The notes under the pieces are model-generated. The model saw nothing but the letters and a program-made list of their open reading frames with translations, did no database searches and was not told the origin of the DNA. DNA of 40,554 nt from an uncultured Oscillospiraceae bacterium (GTDB lineage: Bacteria > Bacillota > Clostridia > Oscillospirales > Acutalibacteraceae): assembly GCA_900545655.1 (NCBI GenBank), contig UQZY01000017.1:1-40554 (forward strand), read 5' to 3'. The translations under genes were made by a program, and so were the position numbers. Of the stretch, positions 24,819 through 33,660 are shown piece by piece (positions within the stretch are counted from its first letter, which is position 1; each line of letters opens with the position of its first letter).

Positions 24819-25979
24819 TTAATAAGTTTTTGTGACGCTGAAGGCCTTGCTGCCCCAGTCGTACGCCACACCGCTTTGTCCCGTTATGGCCGCTGTCGGG
24901 TCAATTCGCTTCCAACCGCCGTAAAATGTTATTCCGCCGTTTATCGTGCCCTTTTCACTCGTGTATACACTCACCCATGCGTGAAGCCCGTTCACGTAGT
25001 TCGTCGTGCCGACCTCCATCTTTGCGGTAAGGCCCTGAGTTCTCAGCATTGCGATAGTTACTGCGGCAAGGTCATAGCATATACCCGTTCCGGATGACCA
25101 TGTCGAGTTTAAGTTCGGATGATAACGTCCGGTGTTGTCCGAGCCCAGCCTGCTTGCCTTTCCGTAATCATAGCTGAAGTTCTTACAAACATAGTTGTAG
25201 ATGGCCTGAATCTTTTCAAGGTCGCTGTCACAGCCTCTTGTGAGCTGAGCCGCATAGTTTACCGCCGATGTACCGCTGCTGTAGTCAACGTTTATGTTCG
25301 GTCTCGTGTACGCAACGGTTGAGAAGCTCAGTGAAACACTTATCTGCTGTGAGAGCAAAACGGAATACTGAGTGCTTCCGTCCGTGTTTCCGGCTATGGT
25401 TATTGAGTACGTTCCGCTTCCTGCGGTCAGCGGTATTGCAAAATAATAATTCTGCGTTGAAACAGAATAATTCACCTGTGAGCCGTTCGGCCCTTTTACC
25501 ATGACAACCGCGTATACATACGGTGCAAAGTACATGCACATGATGTATCCGTCGTGTGTGTTGGAATAGTCAAGCTTTGCGGCCGCGTTTGCCGCAACAA
25601 GTGTTCCCGAAGCATGATTCGTTTTTACCTGAGGTGGGTAATAGGTATTTGACTTCGGAGGCTGTGTTGCCTGAGTCTGCGGAGCTTTCGTAGCCGGAGC
25701 CCTAGTCCCCTTATAAGTTGTATGTGCCTTTCCTCCGCCGCTCGTCGCATTGCCTGACGCTTCGCCTTTTGTTTCACCGGCTTCCGATGCGGACGTTTCG
25801 ACTTTCGATTCATCGGTCTTCGCTGCCTCGCTGCTCGTATTCTCTCCCGACGCAGACGAATTTTGCGAATCATCTTTTTCATCATCCACACAGCCACACA
25901 AAAATGTGAACATAAAAATAAAAGCCATGATAAAACAAAGGACTCTGCGCAGCTTTTGCACTGTTTTATTACAATCCAT
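24819..25979 (-). CDS. Lipoprotein with transglutaminase-like domain
   Basis: 386 aa. The signal peptide ends in LCGC (lipid anchor Cys30). A low-complexity Ser/Glu/Thr/Pro-rich stalk (31-125) leads to a beta-rich domain (about 130-230) and a transglutaminase/protease-like domain (about 240-386). The triad is visible: Cys301 in TGICYD, His333 in GLHAWV and Asp360 in RIDPT. Such extracellular domains act as cysteine proteases or peptide cross-linkers. It is the first gene of the pilus operon (30 bases before the GspF gene), suggesting a role in processing or attaching pilus or surface material. The actual reaction is unknown. Confidence 0.85.
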   Translation of the reverse strand: MDCNKTVQKLRRVLCFIMAFIFMFTFLCGCVDDEKDDSQNSSASGENTSSEAAKTDESKVETSASEAGETKGEASGNATSGGGKAHTTYKGTRAPATKAPQTQATQPPKSNTYYPPQVKTNHASGTLVAANAAAKLDYSNTHDGYIMCMYFAPYVYAVVMVKGPNGSQVNYSVSTQNYYFAIPLTAGSGTYSITIAGNTDGSTQYSVLLSQQISVSLSFSTVAYTRPNINVDYSSGTSAVNYAAQLTRGCDSDLEKIQAIYNYVCKNFSYDYGKASRLGSDNTGRYHPNLNSTWSSGTGICYDLAAVTIAMLRTQGLTAKMEVGTTNYVNGLHAWVSVYTSEKGTINGGITFYGGWKRIDPTAAITGQSGVAYDWGSKAFSVTKTY

Positions 25980-26112
25980 AACAAAACCCTCGTTTTACAT
26001 ATTGATAACAGATTAATTATAAAGGTTTTGCACAAAAAAATAAAGAGAAATAGGCAAAAAAGTGTGGAATATCTTTAGAAAATTGTTTATCATAGAATAA
26101 GTGTTTGTTTTA

Positions 26113-26121
26113 TGGTACAAT
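26113..26121 (+). promoter_or_regulatory. Possible extended -10 promoter of the sortase operon
   Basis: TGGTACAAT is an extended -10 (TGnTACAAT). No good -35 lies at the usual distance. The leader would be about 100 bases. Confidence 0.35.
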
Positions 26122-26230
26122 GACAGACGTGTGTTTCGTTGTACAGTCTTTCCCGCTCCTGTGGCGGAGACTAAGAATAACGCGCAATTGATTATAAGGT
26201 TACAAATTGATTAAAGGAGAGTGGCTGCCT

Positions 26231-26992
26231 GTGAAAACAAGGATTTACACAATTCTGGAAATTGCCTTCATTGCACTTTTCATTTTTTCCTGCTGCAAAC
26301 TTATAGGTATGCTCTCCGACTACAACAAGGGTGATAACATATACAAGGAGTCCCGTGAGGAATTCACAAAAAAAACCGAGCCAAAGAAAGGCGTATTCGG
26401 ACTTGATTTTGAAATCGACCTTGAAAAGCTGAACAAAGAGAACAGCGACGTTATAGGGTGGATTTACATAAAAGACACACCGGTAAATTATCCGCTCCTG
26501 ATTGACGATAACAACGATTATTACTTAAAGCACACTTACAACAACATATACAGCGACTTCGGAAGTATCTTTATCGACAGCAGATGCTCGGGAGACTTCG
26601 AGGACGCAAACACCATTATCTACGGACACAACACAAAAAACGGCTCGATGTTCGGTTCCTTGAAAAAGTACAAGTCTGTTGATTACCGCAACGAGCATCC
26701 GTATGTTTACATCATCAAGCCGGAAATGGCATACAAATTTGAGGTTGTTTCGGCACAGACCGTCACAACGGATAATTCCGTTTATACGCTGAACTTCGCG
26801 AGTGACAGCGAGCATGAAAAATGGTATGAGTCCGTCTTGAACCGAAGCGAATTTACCGCGGACACGTCCGACTTCAAAAAAAATGATAAAACAATTACAC
26901 TCTCAACCTGTACCACCGGTAACGAAAACGAAAGATTCGTGGTAGTGGCAAGGCTTGCAGATACCGTAATTAACAGAGATACTAATCAATAA
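26231..26992 (+). CDS. srtB: Class B sortase
   Basis: 253 aa membrane-bound transpeptidase that cleaves a sorting signal and joins surface proteins to peptidoglycan or builds pili. An N-terminal membrane anchor (about 8-27) precedes the sortase fold. Catalytic residues are His133 (IYGHNT), Cys227 (TLSTCT) and Arg235 (ERFVVVA). The long N-terminal helical region and NSDVIGWIYIKDTPVNYPLL are typical of class B. The start is a GTG at 26231, supported by AAAGGAGA upstream; the frame opens at a TTG at 26207 that overlaps this site. The DUF1846 gene follows by 10 bases. No clear substrate gene is adjacent. Confidence 0.92.
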   Translation: MKTRIYTILEIAFIALFIFSCCKLIGMLSDYNKGDNIYKESREEFTKKTEPKKGVFGLDFEIDLEKLNKENSDVIGWIYIKDTPVNYPLLIDDNNDYYLKHTYNNIYSDFGSIFIDSRCSGDFEDANTIIYGHNTKNGSMFGSLKKYKSVDYRNEHPYVYIIKPEMAYKFEVVSAQTVTTDNSVYTLNFASDSEHEKWYESVLNRSEFTADTSDFKKNDKTITLSTCTTGNENERFVVVARLADTVINRDTNQ

Positions 26993-27002
26993 GGGGTTCT
27001 TT

Positions 27003-28490
27003 ATGAAAAGGATAGGATTTGACAACAACAAATACTTAAGGATGCAGTCTGAGCATATCGCCGGAAGGATAGAAAAATTCGGCGGAAAGCTCTATCTTGA
27101 GTTCGGCGGAAAGCTATTTGACGACTACCACGCCTCCAGGGTTCTCCCCGGCTTCAAGCCCGACAGTAAGCTTCAGATGCTCTTAAAGCTCAAGGACAAG
27201 GCAGAGATAGTTATCGCCATAAACGCCGGAGATATCGAAAAGAATAAAGTAAGAGGCGACCTCGGCATAACATATGACCTTGACGTACTGCGTCTTATTG
27301 ACTCGTTCAAATCCGTAGGCCTGTACGTAGGCTCCGTCGTACTTACAAGGTACAGAAATCAGCCTGCGGCAGACGCGTTCAAAAACAGACTTGAAAGCCT
27401 CGGAATAAGTGTGTACCGCCACTATCCCATAGAGGGCTATCCGTCAAACATTCCCCTTATCGTGAGTGATGCCGGCTTCGGAAAAAATGAGTATATAAAA
27501 ACGACCCGACAGCTCGTAATAATAACCGCACCGGGTCCGGGAAGCGGAAAAATGGCAACCTGTCTTTCTCAGCTCTATCACGACAACAAACGCGGAATAA
27601 AATCCGGATACGCAAAATTTGAGACCTTCCCCATATGGAACTTACCTCTCAAGCATCCGGTAAATCTCGCGTATGAAGCCGCAACCGCAGACCTGAACGA
27701 TGTAAACATGATTGATCCGTTCCACCTTGAAGCCTACGGAGTAACAACCGTAAACTACAACAGGGACGTTGAGGTTTTCCCCGTGCTCAATGCAATTTTT
27801 GAAGAAATTGCGGGTACATCGCCGTATAAGTCCCCCACGGACATGGGCGTAAACATGGCGGGAAACTGTATCATTGACAATGACGCGTGTATAGAGGCTT
27901 CAAACCAGGAAATCATACGCAGATATTTCACCGGACTTTGCGACAAGAAAAAAGGTCTTGTGGACGACAGCGTTGTTATGAAGCTTGAGCTCCTTATGAA
28001 ACAGGCGGGGCTGCGCATCTCCGACAGACCGGTTGTACACGCAGCATGTGAAAAATCGGAGGCATACGGCGGAGAGCCAGCTTCTGCGATAGAGCTTCCA
28101 AACGGAAAAATCGTCACGGGACGGACAACAGACCTTCTCGGCTCGTCCTCGGCAATGCTTCTTAACGCACTCAAGGAGCTCGCCGGTATTCCCGATGAAA
28201 TTCATCTTATTCCCCCCATGGTTTTTGAGCCGATGCAAAAGCTTAAAACCGAGTCCCTGGGTTGCAGAAACCCGCGACTTCACACCGATGAGATACTCAT
28301 AGCCCTGTCCATCGCAGCCGCAACGGATAAAAACGCAAAGCTTGCCATGGAACATCTCAAAGACCTTAAGGACTGTGAGGCGCACACATCCGTAATTATC
28401 TCTCAGGTCGACACGAGCGTATTCAAAAAGCTCAAAATAAATATGACCTGCGAGCCAACATACGAGACGGACAACCTTTATCATCAGTGA
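27003..28490 (+). CDS. DUF1846 family protein
   Basis: 495 aa, a widespread but uncharacterised family in Firmicutes and Actinobacteria, recognised from MKRIGFDNNKYLRMQSEHI, GGKLYLEFGGKLFDDYHASR, RVLPGF and ITAPGPGSGKMATCLSQLYH. The last resembles a nucleotide-binding loop (GPGSGKMAT), so an ATP- or nucleotide-dependent role has been proposed for such sequences; that is inference. The protein is soluble with no signal peptide. AAGGGG precedes the ATG. It probably shares a transcript with the sortase gene, although a functional link is not obvious. Confidence 0.88.
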   Translation: MKRIGFDNNKYLRMQSEHIAGRIEKFGGKLYLEFGGKLFDDYHASRVLPGFKPDSKLQMLLKLKDKAEIVIAINAGDIEKNKVRGDLGITYDLDVLRLIDSFKSVGLYVGSVVLTRYRNQPAADAFKNRLESLGISVYRHYPIEGYPSNIPLIVSDAGFGKNEYIKTTRQLVIITAPGPGSGKMATCLSQLYHDNKRGIKSGYAKFETFPIWNLPLKHPVNLAYEAATADLNDVNMIDPFHLEAYGVTTVNYNRDVEVFPVLNAIFEEIAGTSPYKSPTDMGVNMAGNCIIDNDACIEASNQEIIRRYFTGLCDKKKGLVDDSVVMKLELLMKQAGLRISDRPVVHAACEKSEAYGGEPASAIELPNGKIVTGRTTDLLGSSSAMLLNALKELAGIPDEIHLIPPMVFEPMQKLKTESLGCRNPRLHTDEILIALSIAAATDKNAKLAMEHLKDLKDCEAHTSVIISQVDTSVFKKLKINMTCEPTYETDNLYHQ

Positions 28491-28616
28491 TTTAAGCCTC
28501 CTCACACAGAAGACGTTTTCGACAAAAGATACCCGAAGACAATTCTTCGGACACTGCATATCGGGAGATAAATTCTCAGGCGAAAAAATGACAGCGGAGA
28601 AAATAAACAAACAGAA

Positions 28617-28668
28617 AAACCGGCAGATATGTAACCCATAGGGTTACATATCCGTCGGTTTTATTTTT
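28617..28668. terminator. Strong bidirectional terminator
   Basis: AAAACCG-GCA-GATATGTAACCC and GGGTTACATATC-CGT-CGGTTTT flank the loop ATA. T-rich flanks occur on both strands. It separates the DUF1846 gene from the convergent rrf2-type gene. Confidence 0.88.
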
Positions 28669-28677
28669 CATAACGCT

Positions 28678-29091
28678 TTACTTCACGGTTCGGTTTACAA
28701 GATCCTTAAGAGTTACGCTTTTAAGATAATTTTCAATAACAGTATCTAGTCCTTTCCACAGAGGAAACGTCGTGCAACTGTCGACATGATTGCATATCGC
28801 ACCCTCAAGCAAGGGGCAGCCGACAGATGCGATTCCGCCCTCCGCGGCGAAAATTATCTCGTAGGCGCTGTACTCATCAGGTGACTTTGAAAGAGTGTAT
28901 CCTCCCGTTTTTCCGCGTCTGCTGAGAAGAAGCTTTTCCCTTACAAGAGAACCGATAATCATCTCAAGATACTTCATTGAAATCCTCTGTCGATTGGCGA
29001 TATCCTTCAGAGACAGGTATTCCTCCCCGGAATGCTCGGCAATGTCAACCATAACACGCAATGCATAACGCCCCTTGGTTGAAATAAGCAC
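28678..29091 (-). CDS. Rrf2-family transcriptional regulator
   Basis: 137 aa, the usual size. The N-terminal winged helix-turn-helix begins MLISTKGRYALRVMVDIAEH and includes LSLKDIANRQRISMKYLEMI. Three cysteines (Cys92, Cys100, Cys106) match the IscR-type cluster-binding set (Cys92, 98, 104 in E. coli) with wider spacing, so it may bind an Fe-S cluster and sense cluster status, oxidants or NO. In many Clostridia such a gene precedes iscS-iscU; here it is alone. The start is a GTG at 29091 preceded by GGAGGGGG. An extended -10 (TGGTATGAT) lies about 50 bases upstream. Confidence 0.9.
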   Translation of the reverse strand: MLISTKGRYALRVMVDIAEHSGEEYLSLKDIANRQRISMKYLEMIIGSLVREKLLLSRRGKTGGYTLSKSPDEYSAYEIIFAAEGGIASVGCPLLEGAICNHVDSCTTFPLWKGLDTVIENYLKSVTLKDLVNRTVK

Positions 29092-29256
29092 ACTTCCCCC
29101 TCCTTTTTAATCTTTTCGAAAAACAATATTTTACGTCATCATACCACTTTTTTGAAGTTTTAACATAAATGAATTTAATTTTTAACAAAATATTCTTATT
29201 TTTACGCCTCGTTTCTGTTATTCTTTATTAACATACATTTGACATGAGGTGAAATT

Positions 29257-29955
29257 ATGGTCTGGTATCAGATACTTATCTCAATAGCTTTGGCATACCT
29301 TTTGGGATCTTTTCAGACTTCATATATCTTCGGAAAGCTTGTAAAAAAAGTAGATATAAGAAACTACGGCAGCGGAAATCCCGGAGCAACGAATGCGATT
29401 CGTGTTTTCGGAGCAAAATTCGGAATGGTTGTTCTCGTTATAGACGCACTTAAGGGTGCACTATCGATACTCATACCGAGACTTCTGTTCGGTCCTATGG
29501 ATGTTGCCATTGAGCTGCTTGTCGGTATATTCGCAATAGTCGGACATAACTATCCGTTTTATATGGGCTTTAAGGGCGGAAAGGGTGTTGCCGCTTCCAT
29601 AGGAATCATACTTGCGGTCGACTGGCGAGCTTTTCTCATTGCCGGCATACCCGCTCTTTTGCTTCTTCTTATAACACGTATTATGTCGGTCGCTTCTCTC
29701 TCGTTTGAATTTTTGTCCTTCCTCTCATTTTTCATCATTTACTTCACGGACAAAAACCTCTTTTGGATTGTTGTTACCGCAGCCCTTTATCCGCTCATGT
29801 CCTTCTACAGGCACAGAAAAAATATCATAAATCTTCTTGAGGGCAAGGAAAAGAGGCTTTGGGGTAAGGGAAGTGAAAAGATAACCGTAGAAACCAAAGA
29901 CACAAACGCTTCCGAAAACGAAGCCGCAAAAAGTAAAACCGCAAAAGATGCATAA
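29257..29955 (+). CDS. plsY: Glycerol-3-phosphate acyltransferase PlsY
   Basis: 232 aa integral membrane enzyme that transfers an acyl group from acyl-phosphate to glycerol-3-phosphate, the first step of phospholipid synthesis. All three family motifs are present: GSGNPGATN, GHNYPFYMGFKGGKGVA and the later membrane segment region near SFYRHRKNI. Several hydrophobic segments are spread over the first 190 residues. The C-terminal tail (about 200-232) is hydrophilic and rich in Lys, Glu and Ala, longer than in many PlsY proteins. GAGGTG precedes the ATG. Confidence 0.94.
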   Translation: MVWYQILISIALAYLLGSFQTSYIFGKLVKKVDIRNYGSGNPGATNAIRVFGAKFGMVVLVIDALKGALSILIPRLLFGPMDVAIELLVGIFAIVGHNYPFYMGFKGGKGVAASIGIILAVDWRAFLIAGIPALLLLLITRIMSVASLSFEFLSFLSFFIIYFTDKNLFWIVVTAALYPLMSFYRHRKNIINLLEGKEKRLWGKGSEKITVETKDTNASENEAAKSKTAKDA

Positions 29956-30006
29956 ATTCACAAAGAATAATTAAGCCACAAAAAACGCATAAAGAAAATC
30001 GGCATA

Positions 30007-30047
30007 CAAAAAAGCGTTACCTTATCTTAAGGTAACGCTTTTAATAA
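30007..30047. terminator. Bidirectional terminator between plsY and the MATE gene
   Basis: AAAAGCGTTACCTTA (30010-30024) and its exact reverse complement (30028-30042) flank a 3-base loop. T-rich sequence follows on both strands. Confidence 0.9.
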
Positions 30048-30103
30048 TTCTCGCTTATTTCGCAAAAAGAAGTATATGCTCAGCTTTCAAAGACTGTTTC
30101 CGC

Positions 30104-31495
30104 CTAAGCTTTTTCAGGGAGTATTTCCCTGTCAAAATCAATGAGCTTTAAGGTCTTTTTGAAGAATACCGCCGAAAGTCCGAGAGATAAAATCTCAGCT
30201 ATGGGGAATGAAAGCCAAACAAGCTCAAGATGTCCCGTGAGAGACAGGAAATATGCCACTGGGAGAATAATGACAAGCTGACGTGCGACAGATACAAAGA
30301 GACTGTAGACTGCATTGCCGAGAGCCTGGAATGTTGAGCCCATTATTATGCTTACACCCGCAAAGATGAAGCTTATCGCTATAATTCTCAGAGCCGGAAC
30401 ACCTATCTCAACCATTGCGGCATTTTCGGCGGGATTGTTTGATTCGAATATTCCGAGAAGGAGCTGCGGCATTGCCTCGAAAACTATAGTTCCCAATATC
30501 ATTATTGAAACAGAATATACCATTGCAAGCTTTATTGTTTTGATAATTCTCTCCCTGCTTCTCGCTCCGTAATTGAAGGCAACTATCGGAACCATACCGT
30601 TGTTGAGGCCGAACACCGGCATAAATACAAAGCTTTGGAGCTTAAAGTATACACCGAAAACGGCAACGGCGGTTTTGTTAAAGCCGATAAGAATTTTATT
30701 CATCCCGAATACCATAACCGAGGAGATGGACGCCATAACTATCGACGGTACGCCTACTGCGTAAATCCTTCTGATTATGCTTCCGCTGGGCTTCATATGC
30801 TTTATCGAAAATTCTATCTCCTTATTTACCCTGAGATTGAATATAAGCCCGGCGATACATGCTACACACTGACCGATAACCGTCGCTATAGCAGCGCCCC
30901 GAACTCCGAGGGCAGGACAGCCGAGATAGCCGAAAATCATTATAGGGTCAAGGATTATGTTGATAACGGCACCGATTATCTGCGTTGCCATACTGTATAT
31001 GGTCTTTCCGGTGGAGGTCAAAAGACGTTCAAGACAAATCTGTCCGACCATTCCGAAGGAGCAGGTCAATACAATAAACAGATAATCCTTACCGTACTGT
31101 GAAACAATAGGATCCTTCACTTGTACGTCAAAGTACAGCTCCGTCACCGTAAGCCCGAGCACAAGAAAAAGTATGTATGTGCATCCGGCAAGAAAAATTG
31201 CATTGCCGGCTGTTCTGTTTACCGTTTTAACATCCTTCTCACCAAGGCTTTTTGACAGAAGTGCATTAACTCCGACTCCCGTTCCGACTGCGATGGCAAT
31301 CATAAGGTTTTGCATTGAAAAAGCGAAGGACACTGCAGTAAGGGCATCCTGTGAAAGCTTTGCCACGAACATACTGTCTACTACATTGTAGAGAGCCTGG
31401 ACGAGCATGGAAATCATCATAGGTACCGCCATGGAGATAAGCAATTTACCCACGGGCATGGTTCCCATTTTATTTTCCGTGTGAATTTCAGACAT
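30104..31495 (-). CDS. MATE family efflux transporter
   Basis: 463 aa, about 12 hydrophobic segments in two related halves, as expected for multidrug/toxin exporters driven by sodium or protons. Family phrases include MAVPMMISMLVQALYNVVDS near the N-terminus, GVGVNALLSKSLGEKD, and GLNNGMVPIVAFNYGAR in the second half. The start at 31495 overlaps the TGA of the preceding gene by one base (TGATG), and GGAGGG lies inside that gene, so translation is probably coupled. The substrate is unknown. Confidence 0.92.
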   Translation of the reverse strand: MSEIHTENKMGTMPVGKLLISMAVPMMISMLVQALYNVVDSMFVAKLSQDALTAVSFAFSMQNLMIAIAVGTGVGVNALLSKSLGEKDVKTVNRTAGNAIFLAGCTYILFLVLGLTVTELYFDVQVKDPIVSQYGKDYLFIVLTCSFGMVGQICLERLLTSTGKTIYSMATQIIGAVINIILDPIMIFGYLGCPALGVRGAAIATVIGQCVACIAGLIFNLRVNKEIEFSIKHMKPSGSIIRRIYAVGVPSIVMASISSVMVFGMNKILIGFNKTAVAVFGVYFKLQSFVFMPVFGLNNGMVPIVAFNYGARSRERIIKTIKLAMVYSVSIMILGTIVFEAMPQLLLGIFESNNPAENAAMVEIGVPALRIIAISFIFAGVSIIMGSTFQALGNAVYSLFVSVARQLVIILPVAYFLSLTGHLELVWLSFPIAEILSLGLSAVFFKKTLKLIDFDREILPEKA

Positions 31496-32100
31496 CAATT
31501 TTTCCCTCCGATTCCGGAACGCGCAATTACTTCAAGCATGTCCGTGACATTTTCCACGCCGATTCCGGTATTTATAAGCATATCATAGTTCTTTCGCTCT
31601 CCCCATTTGAGAGTTGTAAAGAAATGATAGTAATTAGCTCTTTTTCTGTCTATGATTTTAAGCTCCTGCTCCGTCATTTCGGGAACATCTTTGTAATAGT
31701 TAACTATCCTGTTTATTCTGTCGGACATATCGCCGTACAGGAATACCTTGAGTATATTTTTTCGGTCGCGCAGTATGTAGTCCGCACAAATACCGACAAT
31801 TATGCAGGGCGATTTATCCGCAAGTTCCTTCACAATTCTGGTCTCGGATATAAAAATCTGTTCCTCAAGCGGACTTCTGTCTATGCCGTAGGTTGCCATC
31901 TCATATAGAAGGCTGGAGGTGCGTTTGTCCATAAGCTCGGACACGGCTTCAACCGAAATGCCGCAATCCTCTGCAATCATACCCCGTACAATCTCCTTGT
32001 CATAGTAGGCAATACCGAGTCTTTTTGAGAGCTCTTTTCCCACTAATCTTCCTCCGCAGCCGTGCTGACGACCTATAGTGATGATGAAATTTTCAGACAT
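31495..32100 (-). CDS. Cytidylate kinase-like protein
   Basis: 201 aa, P-loop kinase of the AAK6/cytidylate-kinase-like family. ITIGRQHGCGGRLVGKELSK at the N-terminus is the variant P-loop (GRQ-x-G-x-GG), followed by YYDKEIV and a lid region with RKRANYYHFFT. These proteins are related to Cmk but seldom tested, and some are only nucleotide-binding. The canonical cmk is usually near rpsA or aroA, which are absent here, so this is likely a paralog. It is the first gene of a two-gene operon with the MATE transporter. GAGGAG precedes the start. Confidence 0.85.
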   Translation of the reverse strand: MSENFIITIGRQHGCGGRLVGKELSKRLGIAYYDKEIVRGMIAEDCGISVEAVSELMDKRTSSLLYEMATYGIDRSPLEEQIFISETRIVKELADKSPCIIVGICADYILRDRKNILKVFLYGDMSDRINRIVNYYKDVPEMTEQELKIIDRKRANYYHFFTTLKWGERKNYDMLINTGIGVENVTDMLEVIARSGIGGKN

Positions 32101-32130
32101 CTTTATTCTCCTCTCAGCATTTTGTGATAT

Positions 32131-32310
32131 GTCTGCTCCTGTTTTGGTTTTTGTATCTGCTTAGACTTTTGTCTGTTTTAGTTTTGTATCCGCCTTAGTT
32201 TTGTACCTGCTTAAGTTTTGTATCTGCCTTAATTTTGTATCTGACTTAGTTTTTTGTCTGCTTAAGTTTTGTATCTGCTTTAGTTTTTGTTTGTAACTGT
32301 TTTTTGTGAT
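32131..32310. repeat. Minisatellite of about nine 15-18-bp units
   Basis: The common unit on the plus strand is GTATCTGCTTAAGTTTT (17 bp), repeated with substitutions and length changes of 15-19 bp. The array fills the gap between the CLC gene and the cytidylate-kinase-like gene. The unit is not a multiple of three and opposite-strand frames through it look like Lys/Gln-rich nonsense, so it is non-coding. Confidence 0.85.
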
Positions 32311-32312
32311 AT

Positions 32313-33584
32313 CTACCTTTTTGTTTTTCTGTGAACGTAAACCGACCTGTACTTTGAGTATATGATAAGCTGACTCTTGTAGAGACCGAAGTATCCCGAC
32401 AGCATATAGCTTATGGCGATGCAGAGACAGAAGAACCATATCCCCTTTCCGCCAAAGAGTTCAATGCCTATCAGTATAGACGCAACCGGTGAATTGGTAA
32501 CTCCGCAGAATACTGCGGTCATACCCAGTGCAGCGCAAAAGCCAGGAGCAAAGCCCAGTATGTTTCCGCAAAGAGCCCCAAAGGTTGCCCCTATGAAAAG
32601 CACCGGAACGATTTCACCGCCTCTGTATCCGCCCGAGAGAGAAACTCCGGTAATGAGCATCTTTATGATAAACGCATACCAAACCACGTTTCCGGACAAA
32701 GCCGCCGTGATAACGCCTGTTCCCAGTCCGTTATAATCCTGAGTTCCCATAAGTGCCGTAAAGCACGCTATAAGCAAACCGGCAGCGAATACACGGATAT
32801 ACGGATTCTTTATGTGGTTAACCATTCCGCGCTCTGACAGAATGAGGACCATGCAGAGAGCTATGCTGACTATGGCAAAAAGTATGCCGAGCAGTATGGT
32901 CATACCTCCGGTATACAGCGTGAATTCCGGAACCACGGAAAGCTTGTAGTCGGCATACTGCACACCGAGGTGTTTTGCCACGCTTGCCGCCGTAAGTGCC
33001 GAAACAACGCACGGAACAAGGGCAGAATAATACATGACACCTACGCTTATAACCTCCATGGAAAATACGGCGGCGGCAAGCGGAGTACCGAAGAGCGCGG
33101 AAAATGCGGCGCTCATACCTGTCATAATAAGTATCTTTTTATCATTGTCATTAAGCTTCAGGATGCCTGCAAAGGTATTACCGAAGCTTGCTCCCATCTG
33201 GAGCGCCGCACCCTCTCTGCCGACGGATGCGCCAAACAAATGAGAGATAACGGTGCTGATAAAGATAAGCGGTAACATAATAACGGGAATCTTTTCGTCC
33301 GAGTTTATGGCAGCAAGCACCATATTGGTTCCCTTTGAAACCTTACCGCCGAATTTTTCGTAAATGAAAACTATAAACAACCCGGCAACCGGTAAAGCCC
33401 ATATGATTTTTCCGTGAGTGAGACGAAACTCGGTTACAAAAGAAAGGCACTCGTAAAAAGCGTAAGACACAAGTCCGAGGGCCAATCCGGAGATAAGAGA
33501 AAGAGCAATCCATTTGAGACATACAAGAAAATGCTCGACAAAGGACTTCGTCTCATGGAGAGCGGCGTCAAGATAACGGCTCAT
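32313..33584 (-). CDS. CLC-family anion channel/antiporter, fluoride-type features
   Basis: 423 aa, about ten or more hydrophobic segments. The gating-glutamate region GREGAALQMG (122-131, Glu125) is clear. The usual selectivity motif GSGIPE is replaced by SKGTNMVL (83-90), and a GGYRGGEIVPVLFIGATFG region (about 322-340) replaces the usual GxFxP. Both changes resemble the CLC-F branch, which exports fluoride in exchange for protons, and not the chloride branch; this is a judgement from memory. No fluoride riboswitch was seen upstream. The start at 33584 follows GAGGGG; the frame opens at 33614. Confidence 0.85.
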   Translation of the reverse strand: MSRYLDAALHETKSFVEHFLVCLKWIALSLISGLALGLVSYAFYECLSFVTEFRLTHGKIIWALPVAGLFIVFIYEKFGGKVSKGTNMVLAAINSDEKIPVIMLPLIFISTVISHLFGASVGREGAALQMGASFGNTFAGILKLNDNDKKILIMTGMSAAFSALFGTPLAAAVFSMEVISVGVMYYSALVPCVVSALTAASVAKHLGVQYADYKLSVVPEFTLYTGGMTILLGILFAIVSIALCMVLILSERGMVNHIKNPYIRVFAAGLLIACFTALMGTQDYNGLGTGVITAALSGNVVWYAFIIKMLITGVSLSGGYRGGEIVPVLFIGATFGALCGNILGFAPGFCAALGMTAVFCGVTNSPVASILIGIELFGGKGIWFFCLCIAISYMLSGYFGLYKSQLIIYSKYRSVYVHRKTKR

Positions 33585-33631
33585 TTCATTCCCCTCTTTT
33601 CCGAATATTTTCACCGTTTACAATACAACTA

Positions 33632-33660
33632 ATTATATTTAAATACAATTATAACGTCAA
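33632..33660 (-). promoter_or_regulatory. Promoter of the CLC gene
   Basis: On the minus strand TTGACG (33660-33655) and TATAAT (33637-33632) are 17 bases apart. Confidence 0.8.

Noticed and set aside
30635..31102. 155-aa open frame opposite the MATE gene
   Set aside because: It is a shadow frame of a clear MATE transporter, without a ribosome site or recognisable domain.
32131..32310. CRISPR array
   Set aside because: The units are 15-19 bp, directly abutting and degenerate, with no constant 25-40 bp repeat or unique spacers, and there are no cas genes.
32161..32439. 92-aa Lys/Gln-rich open frame on the minus strand
   Set aside because: Its C-terminal half is a translation of the 17-bp minisatellite and its N-terminal half overlaps the end of the CLC gene.
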